A stretch of DNA of 64,000 nt from contig VZQC01001071.1 in NCBI GenBank assembly GCA_009823505.1, forward strand, positions 891,092-955,091. Reading direction: 5' to 3'. Under the pieces are notes generated by a model. The model was not told where the DNA came from and did no database searches. It was given only the letters and a program-made list of their open reading frames with translations. Source of the DNA: Rhizomys pruinosus (Eukaryota > Chordata > Mammalia > Rodentia > Spalacidae). This document shows positions 43,077 to 55,340 of this stretch, in pieces (position 1 is the stretch's first letter; the number at the start of each line of letters is the position of its first letter). A program made the translations under genes and the position numbers.

Positions 43077-45400
43077 TTCAAGTTTTAAAAGAAATATGTT
43101 GAATATTTATTTATTCTTATCTGTTATTTTTAATTTTATATCTTCTTCTGATTTTTTATGTGGTGTAGTTTTTTTCATGTGACGGTTTTCTTCGGGGTTT
43201 TCTCGCCTTTATAGTGCTTTTTATGGGTGTGTATCCTGGATGTGCTCTTATTCGAACTACGCGGTGCGCTCCTCTTTTTGCCAAGAGACAAACAAAGGAT
43301 GCTCCGGACGACTACCCTAAACCGAGCAACATAAGAATCCACAATGACTTATATTGAAGTCTCACTAGGAGAATCCCAGTGCAAAAACTAACAAGAACCA
43401 CAGTATCACAATAGGTACTCAACAGAAAGCATAAATAAAAAGAAAAAAAAATGAGCTGAATGTTACCATTTTCCCCAAGTAGTAACAGATATACCCATAT
43501 GTAAAAGGGGACACTACAGCGATACCCTCTGTGGAAGGACAGGAGGATGGCAAACAGCATAACTCTTTCGTATAATGATGACAAGTGACCTTGTCCTCAC
43601 CAGAAGTACCTGGCCCAGCCCTTCAATTACAATGGTTCTGGTTCTGCTGAAACTGTCTCAAAGTACTGGAAACTGGTTATAAACACGCTGGATGGGAATT
43701 CTTCTCTCTGCTTGAGAAATCCTAACCTGTTGACTCCAGACATATGTACACTTTGTTCTAGAGTTTTTCTGCTTAAACAGATCAAATAAAAACTTAGTTG
43801 TCTTCTTATGTATTTGGTTTCTTGGAACACCATGATTAATTAGAAAGTTCCAAAGAATACCAGCTTCAGTCATCCATATAGCACCATTGTCCTGATTTCT
43901 GGAACGTTATAAGACGCCAATTCCATGAAAACATTTTTTTTATAAACACAAGAATAACAGTTTAGCAGGATACTACACATCATGACTCTCTAGGAGAACT
44001 GTACTTGAAGCCACTATTCAAGAAATATTCAGGTCGCTGCGACAACACTCCTGACCGCGGGCCTACCTGAGATGCATCACACTTGGATAAGAATCGCTAT
44101 TAGAGCAGTAGGTAAAAGTTTAAAAGTATTTATTCCGCCTAATAGTAGGGAACGCAACAACACTTATTCTGTTAACCACGGCAAGAAGATCTTTCTGGCT
44201 CAACCTTAAGAAAGAAATAAAGCAAAACACAAGAAGGCCTTCAAGATATGTAGTCAATAGATCTGTCCGCGTCCAAGGCGCTAGTCTACTACAACTATAC
44301 GGAACCCATATCCCAGAAATCAAAATATGCACGAAGTCACATATTAGCCACCTCCAAAAGTACACCATGGACCAGGGAACAGGAAGATCACTCTAACACC
44401 AGCACTATTATATAAATATCTCTTTTCCATTTACTTTCTTACCTTTTGTATTGTGTGGATTATTTGTTGCAGTATTTTGCTGTTCCTTCTGTTTTGTTTT
44501 TGTATGTTCCTCTCCTGCGGTTTTTTTTTTAAGTATGATTTCTAGAGATGGTGTAAGGCAAGCATCCGACGTGTTCAGGAATCACTCATTTCATCAACCA
44601 TTTGCCTGGCAAGCTTGTCACATCGATACACTACTATACACTTCGAGCGTATGGACACTTCGGTATACGGCTGAGCATCCCACTGACCCTCATGCAATGC
44701 AGAGCTCCCTTCATACTAAGCGTCTCCATATGTTTGAATATCATTGCATCCTCTCCCTCGGGACTTGTGGCTGTTTTAGTGTATCTATCATGCTCGACCA
44801 CTGTGTTAGTTTATCTATCTATAGCAATATACACCAACCCAAGTCTCACCTCAAGCAAAAGTTCCATTTTATCAATAGATGTCATAAACATTTCTTTACT
44901 TGTACTAGCCCCACACTCTTATATTTTAAATCCCTGCTCCAAGTTGTTTCCTTGTTTAGAACACTTGAATCTTACTCAGTTGCTGAGCCACATAGCTTCT
45001 CTATATTTCAAATAAACTCTCAAGTTCAATGTAGTCCATATTTTAGTGAGTGTTCACTATTTCCTGACCATTATCGCACCTTAACCTCTAAAAGATTCCA
45101 GCATCTTTCCTTCTCGCTATTGTACTGTAACGGAAGCTTGCGATTCCTTAGGCTTCTGCCAAGAATTGAATTTCAGGGCATCGAATGAACATGGAAACTC
45201 TGCATGTATCTCTGAAGGTAAGATGAAGTCTTTTGTGATAATGTTCTTTTGTAGTGTACATACCCCAGGGGTATGATTAGCCGGCCTCATGAGCCCTGAC
45301 TCCTCGGTTCGGTGGACCAACCTGAGCTTTGGTAGGCAGAAGTGTCACTCTTCCTACAATCGTGCCTCCTCAAAGATTCTACTCGAGCGACACTCTAGCT
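41444..45400. other. Erratic sequence of low credibility
   Basis: Composition jumps from block to block: CpG-rich (41450-41640), T run (41700-41742), CpG- and G-rich (41760-42650), and a strongly T-rich strand (42655-43180), then mixed sequence with no repeat that I can align. Rodent intergenic DNA is normally CpG-poor. No known repeat or gene is visible, and open frames (up to 245 codons at 44451-45188) resemble nothing. Most likely it is gap fill from error-prone reads. Confidence 0.6.
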
Positions 45401-48400
45401 TTCCATTATTATTCTTGGCTGTACCAGTTTACATTACCACCAGCAGTTGATGAGTGCTCACCTAACCTTTCCCCAAACTCTCTCCAGCACTTGGATGGCA
45501 TAACCAATTATGTGTTTCGTGTGATGTCCTAGCCCAGTTCTTGGACTGCAGTTAATGATCCGACTTCGATTGAAGGTGACGTGTATTTGAGTTAGCTGCA
45601 CCTTTCACGGGACTGGGGTATGATATAGGATGGTTGAACCACTTACTTAAGGAGTGGTATGTTTCTCAGCCATCTTAAGAAGTGTTGCCTCACTATTTAT
45701 ATTTGTTGTTTTCACTCAGGCAAGGAGTTTCCTTCTGGTTCAGAGACGCGGATTCGTCAGGGTCTTTGTGGCGATTTCCATTCTGGTCCTTAGAGGTGAG
45801 CGCGGTCATTGGTGGCATTTCTTTTCTTAGGTCCCTATGGATTAATTTCCTTCTCAGATATAAGAAAATATCCCTTCAGAATCTCGTACAATATTCGTGG
45901 TTTACGAACAATCTCTTCAATACTATTCCATTGTGTGTTCTCCCTACTACAAGTACTCTCGCTATTACTCCTATAGATAGTTCAGGGTGATGCCTCTAGC
46001 TCCATCTTTACTTCACTCTGTGGGATTTCTCCTCCTAACCTAGCTCGTTTGATTGGCTCTTCTCTCTCCTGTAGGTTATAAAGACTTGCAGTACTCATAC
46101 TCTGTACGGTTAGGGCATAGGGGAATGTATATCAATCTGCATGTTAAATTTGCTACAACCATAACTAGTCGACCTTATAATTCATATGTTAAGGGGTGGA
46201 CTCCTTGCCAGTGTCTTTTCTATGTAGTTATTCACGTCTCCCACCTCTTTAAGTTTCTCTTTTGGCTGCTTTGTCGTATGTAGGCAGAAGGACTTCGTCC
46301 CTTACCAGACTATCATCTTCTGGTGAATAACTCTGTTCTTAAACTGGTTTTCTCTGCTAGAGGTTCTATTATCCGGGGAGGCTGGGGGTTCAGAGTGGTT
46401 TTGTACCACCGTATGGCTTCGCTTAATTTCCTTCTATTTCACTTATCCAGGGACAGTCTGGCTTAGTAATTAATTTTGAGTTGAGACGCATACTCTGAAT
46501 ACAGGGTGAAGCAACGTTACGCGATGTGAGTTCCTATTCCTGTGCATACTTACTATATCTGGGTGGAAGTGATCCTAGTCTATTTTGCTCCCAAGCTCTT
46601 GTGTGACATTAGTTATCTCGCGTGATAAATGTGAGATTTATATGCTACCGATCTCCTTAAGTGTATTCTCCTTGGTGCCTCTTTGCTCAAACATATAGAG
46701 AGACATAACAAATTGGGTTTTATAGTGCTCAGGTTTGGATCTTCGGTTTTGTTCCTTAGGTCAACAGGTCTGTTTTTATTTGGCACAAATGGGATTCTAT
46801 CTTTCATTAAAGTACCACGATATTTTTCATTCTAAAGCTGCAACCATGACCAAATAGCCTAGTAATTGTATTGAAAGCCTCTCCATGTCACGGAGGTATA
46901 GAGTAGGGATAAACCCTGTGTTCTCTCTCTCTCTTGACGTATATTCGGTCTATTACGAGGACTGGTCTGTGTTTTCAGATGAGATGAAGCTAGCAGGCGT
47001 CTCTCTTCCTCCAGACTTAAGAAACTACTGTCTTAGCAACGTCTTCTCATGCTATACAATAGGTAAATAATTGCACCTTCCTTCCAATCGAAATCAAGAA
47101 CTTACTACAAAGGAAAGAGAAATACGATAACTTTACTCGATGATTGGCCGGTTCCAGGGAGATTAGTCCATGGTTCCACAGGCACTAAGGCGTAAATTCG
47201 GTGGGGCTGGTATCATATGTGTGGAGTTACCGAAGAGCGCTGATTGTACGCCTACCCATAACGTCAAAACAAAACGGCACAAGACACAGGAGAGAGACCG
47301 AATCTAGAAGATCCAAACGCGGAGTTAGAGCTATATAAATATAAAATCCGATATCTGCCACCGCAAACGAGACAAGACGCACTCACCAGTCTGAGCACAG
47401 GTCCCACAACCCGTCTACCGGGCCAAGACCTCCAGAATTCAGCGCTTAAGCTATCCAGAGTGAACGAGCGAGGGAAGTGTAGACTGAGAGTGCATGGAGC
47501 CTGAATGGCCGAACACGTGGATCCAACTGACATTCCAAGTCCTGTGACAGGATTAAATTCTTCCGGCGGGGATTTTAATTTGGAATTGCATTAATGAGAC
47601 TTAGCTATAGCAATGAATGTTTGCCTGAATGGGTAACATTTTTACTATATATAATTTCCCAATCCATGAGCATGGAGGTTTTTCCCTCTCTAATGTCTTC
47701 TTCAATTTCCTTCTTCAGGTGATAAAAATTTTTGTTGACAGAGATCTTGGTGTCTTTGGTTCGAAGTCTTTCCATTCCTAGGTATTTTTATTGTTTGTGA
47801 CTATTGTGAGTGGGAAAGTCTCTGAATTCTTACATTCCGTTGCTTGTTGTTGGTATAAAGAAAGCCTACATAGTGTGTCATTCGATTATGTATAAGCCAG
47901 GATCCAGTGAGATATAATCCTGCCCACAGCTCTACTGAAGCCCTCTTAATCATTTCTAGGAGTTTTTCTTGGTGAGTATTTTGCATTTCTTTCGCTCAAA
48001 CGATTATCATCAGCAGACGAGGCTAATAACGGTTGAATTCCTCTTCTTCTCAAATTAGGGGTACTCCTTTTTTTTTTTTTTTTTTTTTTTTTTTCACGAG
48101 TCATTTTCACAGGGTCTCCCTGTAGCCCCAGCTGTCCTGGAGCTCACTCTGTAGACACAGGCTGGCCTTGGCATCACACAAAGGGCTCCAAACCTGACCA
48201 CTGCCGACCCTCTCCTAGAGGGGATTAAAGCATGCACCACCATTCCCGGCCTCCAATTAGTACTCCTTTAGAACTTCCTTTTCTTGCCTTATTGCCTAGC
48301 AGAGGTGTTTCAGCACTAATATATTGAAGAGAGTAAGCAAGTGGCCGCGGGCAAGCCTTGCCTGAGTTCGTAACCTTTGGTAAAGGAAATGCTCATAACT

Positions 48401-48725
48401 CAATAGGTGCCCCATTTAGAGATCGATATCTGCTGTAGGTTTCTCCCTGCTATCTTATGCTCTTGATGTATCAGGTGCACGGACATGATTCTCCTCTCAA
48501 TCCAATTCCCTCTAGTATGCTTTAAGACTTGAAGCTGCTGGTTTTGTCAAAGCTGCTTTTTCAGCATCAATTAGATGGATGTGTTGTTTTTGTCTTTCAG
48601 TCCATTTATAGCTTGATGATATTTATTGATATCAGTGTCGTTAACCAACTCTGCAATCTAGCCCACACTGGTATTGGGCATCCACTGGTCAGCATGGCAT
48701 TGATCCTCTCCTTCTAGCTCAGTTA
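45401..48725 (-). pseudogene. Corrupted antisense L1
   Basis: L1 landmarks appear in the right antisense order but with many scattered indels: 'gtaccagtttacattaccac' at 45421, 'ggtttggatcttcggttttg' at 46732, 'aagccaggatccagtgagat' at 47894, and 'tctttcagtccatttatagc' at 48592. The stretch 46860-47640 has no recognisable match. The error pattern is unlike the clean antisense L1 copies at 10.6, 28 and 53 kb and points to poor read accuracy. Confidence 0.6.
48068..48253 (-). repeat. Antisense B1 SINE within corrupted L1
   Basis: After a run of about 25 T: 'cagggtctccctgtagcccc', 'agctgtcctggagctcactc', and 'ttaaagcatgcaccaccatt'. L1 sequence ('attaggggtactcctt' / 'aattagtactccttta') flanks it as a target-site duplication. 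Confidence 0.85.
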
Positions 48726-48729
48726 ACCG

Positions 48730-51700
48730 AACAAAAATTATAAAAAAAAGATATCAACGAAATAAAGAGCAACTCTGAATCAACAAAGTTAAATGATATT
48801 TTGTCGCTATCGAATCAGGACAAGGTTTAAAGATCCAGGTAATCCTATTAACTTTGTGGATTTACCTCTTAGGCTTTCCCAGAAAACCAAATACATACCC
48901 ACCTACAATTTTGAAAAAGGACCTTAAAGCGAAACATGAGTGACAATAGAATATTTGAAGGATTCCTCGTGTATCATATCACAAGTGCTAAACCAAGAAA
49001 GAGATGAACTAGTTATAAACATAATACCAGGTAATAGTTTGAGGAAATGAGGAGTAATTAAAAAACCTCCCAAATAAATAAATACAATAAAAAATAAAAT
49101 AAATAAATTAAATATCTCCCAACTAAAAAAGCCAGTAGGCTCTGATGGATTCACAGCAGAATTCTATAAAACATTTAAAGAAGGTCCTAAAGCCATGCAA
49201 TTCCGTACATTGCGGCAGGTTTAAGAAGGATACAAAGATTGGGCAATTCGCCCAATTGTCTTTCTATGAAGCCAGATTCACCCTAATACCAAAACCAGGC
49301 AAAAGATACAACGGCAAAAAAGAAAGAAAGAACAGACTATGACCATCTCATTAATGAACATTAGATGCAAAAATTCTCAACAAAATACTTGCAAATTGGA
49401 TACAGAACCACAATGTCTAAAATATCATCTCTATCAGTGACCATATGGCATTTCATTTACCAGAGAGATGCAGTGGATGGGCGTTCAACCTATATACAAA
49501 GTGAAAGCAGAGATATCATAAACACACATATAAATGAGATGAAAGAACAAAAACCCACTGTCCATCTCAATTGATGATGCAGAAAAAGCTTTGACAGATC
49601 CAGCATCCCTTCCTGTTTTTTAAGTCTAGTGGAATTGGACTGAAGGGAGCATACCTACATAATCAAAGCCATATTATAAAAAGCAAACATATAAAAAAAA
49701 AAAAAAACCAAAAAGAGAGAAAAAAAAATTGGAACCATTTCACTTAAAGGAAGAACCCTAGCAAGCTGCCCCTCTATCCCACTCCTCTTCAAACAGGTAG
49801 TGTCATGAAATGCTTGCAGGCAATAAGAACAAGGAAGGAAATTAAAAGAGTACTAATTGAAAAGAAGAAGTTAAGCTATCCCTTTTTACAGATGATATGA
49901 TAGTTTACCTAAAGGATGCTAAGAACTCCACCAGAAAACTCTTAGAAATGATTAAGAGTTTCAGTAAAGTGATGGGATACAAAATCAACCTGGAAAAATC
50001 AGTAGCTTTTCTTTACACCAACAATAAACAAGTAGGGAAGGAATATAAGAAGACCTTCTGGGTCTGGAGAGATAGATGGCTCAGTGGTTAAGAGCACCAA
50101 CTGCTCTTGCAGAGGACCCGGGTTTGATTCCCAGCACCCACATGGCAGCTAAGAACAATGTTTAACTCCAGTTCCAGAGGAATCGACACCCTCTTCTGAT
50201 GTCCCCAGCATTGCACAGCATGGGTGCACCTACTTACATGCAAACAGTACACTCATACACACAAAATAATAACTAAAAAAGAAGACCTTCCTGCTCACAA
50301 AAGCTTAAAAAATAATAAAATACCTGGGAACAAATCTAACCAAAGATACTAATGATCTCTACAACAAAAATTTCAAACCCCTGAAGAAGGTGATTCGAAA
50401 ATGACATCAAAAAGATGGCAAAGATCTCCCATGCTCATGGATTGGAAAAATTATATAGTAAAATGTCCATTTTACCCAAATTGATATACAGGTCAACACG
50501 ATCCCAATCCCAATATCCCCATGAGCTTCTTCACAACTTGGAAAAAAAATCATAAAGTCATATGGAAAAATAAAAGAACCCCAAAAATAGCTAAAAAACC
50601 TTGATGAAAAATGCAATACCAGGGGATTTGCTCTACCAGACTTTCAAAGCTATTATTACAGGGCCATAGTCATAAAGATGCATCATGCTACTGGCACAAA
50701 AAACAGACCCGTTAACCAATGGAACAAAATTGAAGATCTAAACTTGAGCTAATAAAATTTCAGCCACCTCATATTTGACAAAGGGGGGAAAAAACACTCA
50801 ATGGAAGAAGGATAGCATCTTCAGCAAATGATGCTGGCAAAACTGGATCACCATTTGTAGAAAAACAAAATTAAACGAGTACCTCTAACCCTGTACAAAG
50901 ATCAGCTCCACATGGATCAAAGATCTCAATGTGAAACCCAAACCCCTGAAGGTGATAGAAGAAAAAGTTGGCAACAACATACAAGACATAGGTGTAGGAA
51001 AAGACTTTCTAAATCAGACAGCAGCTGCACAGGATATAAGATCAATAGTTGACAAATGGGACCTCACCAAACTCAAAAGCTTCTGTACAGCGAAAGAAAC
51101 AATCAAAGAAGTGAAGAGAAAACCCACAGAGTGGGAGGAAATCTTCACCAGTGATTCATCTGACAGAGCATTAACGTCCAGAATATATAGACTACTCAAA
51201 AAGCAAAGAAGCAAGAGAAATAATGACTTACTCAAAAGATGGAATAAAGAGGTGAATAGAGACTTCACCAGTGAGGAAGTAAAGATGTCTGAGAAACATC
51301 TTAAAAAGTATTCAACATCATTAATAATTAAGGAAATGCTAATTAAAACCACTCTCAGATATCATCTCATTCTGATAGGACTGGCTAAGATCAAGAACAC
51401 AAAAGACACCAAATACTGGAGAGGTTGTGGGAAAAGGGGAACTCTCATCCGCTGTTGGTAGGAATGTAAACTTGTACAACCGTTATGGAAAGCAGTGTGG
51501 AGAACCCTTAAAAGTCTCAAAATGAGCCTACCACCTGACCTAGCCATACCATCCTGGATATATACCCACAAGGCTCATCCTACCACAAAGATACATGCAC
51601 AACCATGTTTATTGCAGCCCTCTTCACAATAGTGAAGAGCTGGAACCAACCCAAATGCCCCTCAACTGATGAGTGGATGACAAAAATGTGGCTCATCTAC

Positions 51701-52217
51701 ACCACGGAGTACTACTCAGCAGTAAAGAAAGATGACATCATGAAATTTGCAGGTAAATGGATGGAACTCAAAGCCATTATGCTAAGTGAAGTAACACAGT
51801 CCCAGACAAACCAGCAACAAATGGTTTCCTTCATTTGTGGATGTTAACACCAAATCTGCAGTTGAAAGGCAAGCTGAACATTATTGTTATATTTCTGTTT
51901 ATCTGAAAGCAACTTTGTTGTTATAATGTAAATCTCTTAATGGGCTCTAGAATCAATCCACTACTTCCTTTCAGATTCTCTATTACTGTATATGAGTGGA
52001 AAGTATGTATTCATATTTTAGAGTAATATAAAATTAAAGGAGGAAAATGTGAATTCCTAAACAACAACAAAAAGACTGAGAGGAAGATTCAGGATAGTTG
52101 TGGCAGAGTGCATGATCTGAGGTGGGGTTGGGGGAAGGGAAAGGGTAATCTGTCTAAACTGAACTGAGAAATGATGTCCGAAATACACAAAGCATCAATA
52201 AAAGCATTATTTTAAAA
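48730..52217 (+). pseudogene. L1 retrotransposon E, ORF2 from polymerase to 3' UTR
   Basis: Sense-strand ORF2. Landmarks are [25 protein letters not shown] sequence at 49885 (the polymerase FADD box reads FTDD), [17 protein letters not shown], and a 176-codon open frame at 50931-51461 ending [15 protein letters not shown], the cysteine-bearing C-terminus. The last frame, 51605-51847, is MFIAALFTIVKSWNQPKCPS through MVSFICGC. The 3' UTR follows to 'catcaataaaagcattattt' (52215). Stops and frameshifts make it inactive. A SINE interrupts it at 50059-50278. The left end (48730-49090) is poor-quality sequence. Confidence 0.9.
50059..50278 (+). repeat. B2/B3-type SINE inside L1 E
   Basis: 'ggtctggagagatagatggc' to 'aaaataataactaaaaaa'. 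A perfect 12-base duplication 'aagaagaccttc' lies at 50047-50058 and 50279-50290. It is well preserved, so a young insertion. Confidence 0.95.
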
Positions 52218-52739
52218 AGTATAAAGTTGCACATATTACAAGAGTCACATGATGCTTCATGCTTCTATACATTGTTTAAAGCTTAAATCCACTGAACATG
52301 TCTATGTCATTAAACATGCGTAATTTCTTTGTGGTTAAAACTTCCAAAGTTCTTTTTTTTTGGGGGGGGCGGGGAGGCTTTTGAAATGCAGGCAACATTA
52401 CATCTATATTCATCCTACTATAAATTTGCATACTCCATACATATACCAAATTTTCAAAGTCTGAAAATAAACTACAGTTTAATTCCAAAACACACTTAGG
52501 GATTCACAGCTTAACCATAAACTTACATGCAAGTAAAAAGAAATATAACTTTACATTCCTAAATTACATAGCAAATTGATGTATGTTTTAATGCACTTAA
52601 AAAAGATTTACTCTTCCTCATAAATCTTAGAATTGCGGAAAATAGAGACATATACTTCAAAGTATATCTATAGCAGTATCAGTCAACATGGTATTATCTT
52701 TGCTGACCAATTACCCGCTTTGACTTACATATAAGGATT
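52218..52739. other. Unannotated stretch
   Basis: AT-rich. Bases 52390-52560 have weak similarity to 27840-27985 ('tacatagcaaattgatg' excluded), which precedes L1 C, so this may be antisense distal L1 3' UTR. Confidence 0.35.
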
Positions 52740-53998
52740 TGGTGCTAGGATCCACAAATGAGGGATAATATTTGATGTAAGTTTTTCTTTTTGTTTTGTT
52801 TTGTTTTGAGACATTTTTTACTTAGCATAACAGCTTCTAGTTCCATCCATTTATCTGCAAATTTCATGTCATCTTTCTTTATGGCTGCATAGAACTCCAT
52901 TATGTAAATGTACCACATTTTCATTATCCACTCATCAGGCGAGAGATGCTTGGGTTGCTTTGAGCTCTTCAGAATTGTCAAAAGAGCAGCAATAAACATG
53001 GTTGTGCACATATCTATGCTGTAGGATGAGTCCTTTGGGTATGCATACCAGGAGTGGTATGACTGGGTCACATGGTAGGTTGATTTTTTAGTCTTTTAAG
53101 AGTGGTTCACACTGTTTTCCATAGGGGTTGCAGGAGTTTGCAATTCCACCTGCAGTGGATGAGTGTTCCCCTTTCTCTACAACCTCTCCAGCATTTAGTA
53201 TCATTTGTTTGCTTCATAGTCAGTCTTACCATGGTAAGATGAAATCTTAAAGTGGTTTTCATTTGCATTTCCTTAATTACTAATGATATTGAACACTTTT
53301 AAAAATGTTTCTTGACCATCTTCTCTTGTGAACTCTCTGTTCAGAACTTTAGCTATCTTTTGATTGAGTCATTTGTTTTCTTGGTCTTTTGTTTTTTGAG
53401 TAATTTATATAGTCTTAATGTTAAACCTCTGTCATATGTGTCACTGGTGAAGATTTCCTCCCACTCTATGGGTTTTCTCTTCACTTCTTTGATTCTTTAG
53501 TTGTACATAAGCTTTTTAATTTAATGAGGTCCCACTTACTGACTGTTGACCTTATTTCCTGCACAACTGCTCTCTCATTTAGAAAGTCTTTCCCTACACC
53601 TATATCTTGTAGGTTACTGCCAATGTTTTCTTCTAATATTTTCAGAATTTCAGGTTCCAAATTGAGGTCTTTGATCCATTTAGAGTTGACTTTTGTTCAA
53701 GGTGAATGTAGGTTTAGTTGCATTCTTCTACAAGTGGTGATCCAGTTTTGGACCAGTTGCTAAAGGTACTGCCTTTCTCTCCATTGAGTATTCTTGACCC
53801 CTTTGTCAAATATCTGGTGGGTGAAATTGCTTGTACCCAAGTTTGGGTCTTCAGGGTGTTTTTCCCCATTAATTTATGGGTCAGTTCTTGTGCCAGTACC
53901 ATGCTGTTTTTATTACTATAGTTCTGTAATAAAGTTTGTATCTGTTATAGTAATACCCCCTGCTTTACTCTTTTGGCTCAGGGTTGCTTCTTAGTACC
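52740..53998 (-). pseudogene. L1 retrotransposon D, ORF2 C-terminal part
   Basis: Antisense. A minus-strand frame at 52745-53071 encodes STIDMCTTMFIAALLTIL-type sequence with PDEWIMKMWYIYIMEFYAAI. It continues through the standard C-terminal region to KAGG-LYYRT-like sequence near 53900-53960. At about 53985 it passes directly to the N-terminal endonuclease part. Confidence 0.9.
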
Positions 53999-54778
53999 AT
54001 TTGCTTGGAATATCCTTTCCCACCCTTTCACCTTAAGATAGTGCCTGTCCTTGAAGGTGAGATGGGTTTCTTGTAGGCAACAAAAGGTAGATTTAATTTC
54101 TTAATCCATTATACTAGTCTGTGTCTCTTGATTGGGGAGTTCAGTCCATTAATATTTAAAGTGATTATTGAGAGATGCATATTGCTTCCCAGCAATTAAG
54201 CTTCTGTTTACATTTTTTTGTCTAGGTTTGTATTTCCACAGTTATATCTTCATTAATTACTTTCTCTTGCTTCTTGGGTATAGTATTTCCTTTCTTCTGT
54301 TCTTTGTATTGCTTCAAGTATTCTCTGAAGGTTTGGTTTTCTGGAAATGTATTACTTCAGCTTATTATGTCATGAAATATTTTTCTTCTTCAACTATGAT
54401 AGACATTTTTTATTTTTGGTATTTTTGAGACAGGGTCTCCCTTTAGTCCCAGCTGGCCTAGAACTCACTCTGTAGACTAGGCTAGCCTTGAACTCACAGA
54501 GATCTGCCTGCCTCTGTCTCCTGAATGCTGGGATTAAAGGTATGAACCTCCATGCCTGGCCCTATGATAGATATTTTTGCTGGATAAAGTATTCTGGTTT
54601 AGCATCTATAGTCCTCTAGACTGGGAATATTTTGGTCCAAGCTCTTCTGGTTTTCATAATTTGCATTGAAAAGTCAACTGTAATTCTGATGGGGTTTTCT
54701 TTATATATGACTGTTTTGTTTTGCAGCTTTCAGTATTCTCTCTTTGTTTTGAGCAACTAGTGTTTTTACTATGATGTG
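53999..54778 (-). pseudogene. L1 retrotransposon D, start of ORF2 endonuclease and inter-ORF region
   Basis: The reverse complement of 54070-54165 encodes LNINGLNSPIKRHRLV, the hallmark of the ORF2 endonuclease N-terminus. Upstream in the element lie the inter-ORF region and the end of ORF1. Everything from about residue 70 of ORF2 to the C-terminal region is missing. A B1 interrupts the segment at 54411-54561. Confidence 0.88.
54411..54561 (-). repeat. Antisense B1 SINE inside L1 D
   Basis: 'ttttgagacagggtctccct', 'aactcacagagatctgcctg', 'ccatgcctggc'. A 17-base duplication 'ctatgatag(a)(c/t)attttt' flanks it at 54394-54410 and 54562-54578. Confidence 0.95.
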
Positions 54779-55340
54779 GTGTGCAGAATTTATTTCTGGT
54801 CCTGTCTATTTGGTATTCTATATTCTTGTATTTGTATGGGTATGTTTTTCCTTAATTTGGGGGAATTTTCTTCTACAATCTTGTTGAAGATCTGCTCAAT
54901 AGCATTATCCCAAGATTCTTCTCCTTCCTCTATACCTATGATGCATAGGTTTGGTCTTTTCATGGTGTCACCAAATTCCTGATTATTCCATTTCTGGTTT
55001 TTTGTTTTTAATTTCCATAATCTTTGTGTGAGTGGTTCAGTTCTTTCATGTTGTCTTCCAATTCTATTTTCTACTTCATTTATTCTGTTACTGAGGCTTT
55101 CTCCCATCCTTTCCAGGTGGCTTATTGAGTGTTCCACTTCTTTTTTCATTTCAGCCTGAGTTTTCTTCAGTATTTCTGTGTCTTTTGTGAATTCATTCCA
55201 AAGATTATCATTATCTTCTTTTAGACTATTCCTATCTTCTATTAGTTCTTTAATTTGTTTGTATGTTCTTTAAATTCCTTGAATTCTTTGATCATGGTTG
55301 TGACAGTTCTTTTAAAGTCTGTGTCCTGGGCTACATTTAG
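54779..55340 (-). pseudogene. L1 retrotransposon D, ORF1
   Basis: The minus-strand frame at 54790-55149 (119 codons) reads MKKEVEHSISHLERMGESLS and NRINEVENRI, the end of the coiled coil. It then gives NQEFGDTMKRPNLCIIGIEE and EESWDNAIEQIFNKIVEENS, the RRM region and start of the C-terminal domain of the L1 RNA chaperone. The N-terminal coiled-coil part continues upstream (55150-55330) in another frame. Broken frames mean no functional protein. Confidence 0.9.

Noticed and set aside
44451..45188. Longest open frame in the window, 245 codons, plus strand
   Set aside because: It lies in the low-credibility segment, resembles no protein family and has no supporting context. Random indel-rich sequence can give such a frame.
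50931..51461. 176-codon open frame as a host gene
   Set aside because: It is the L1 ORF2 C-terminal region, collinear with L1 sequence on both sides.
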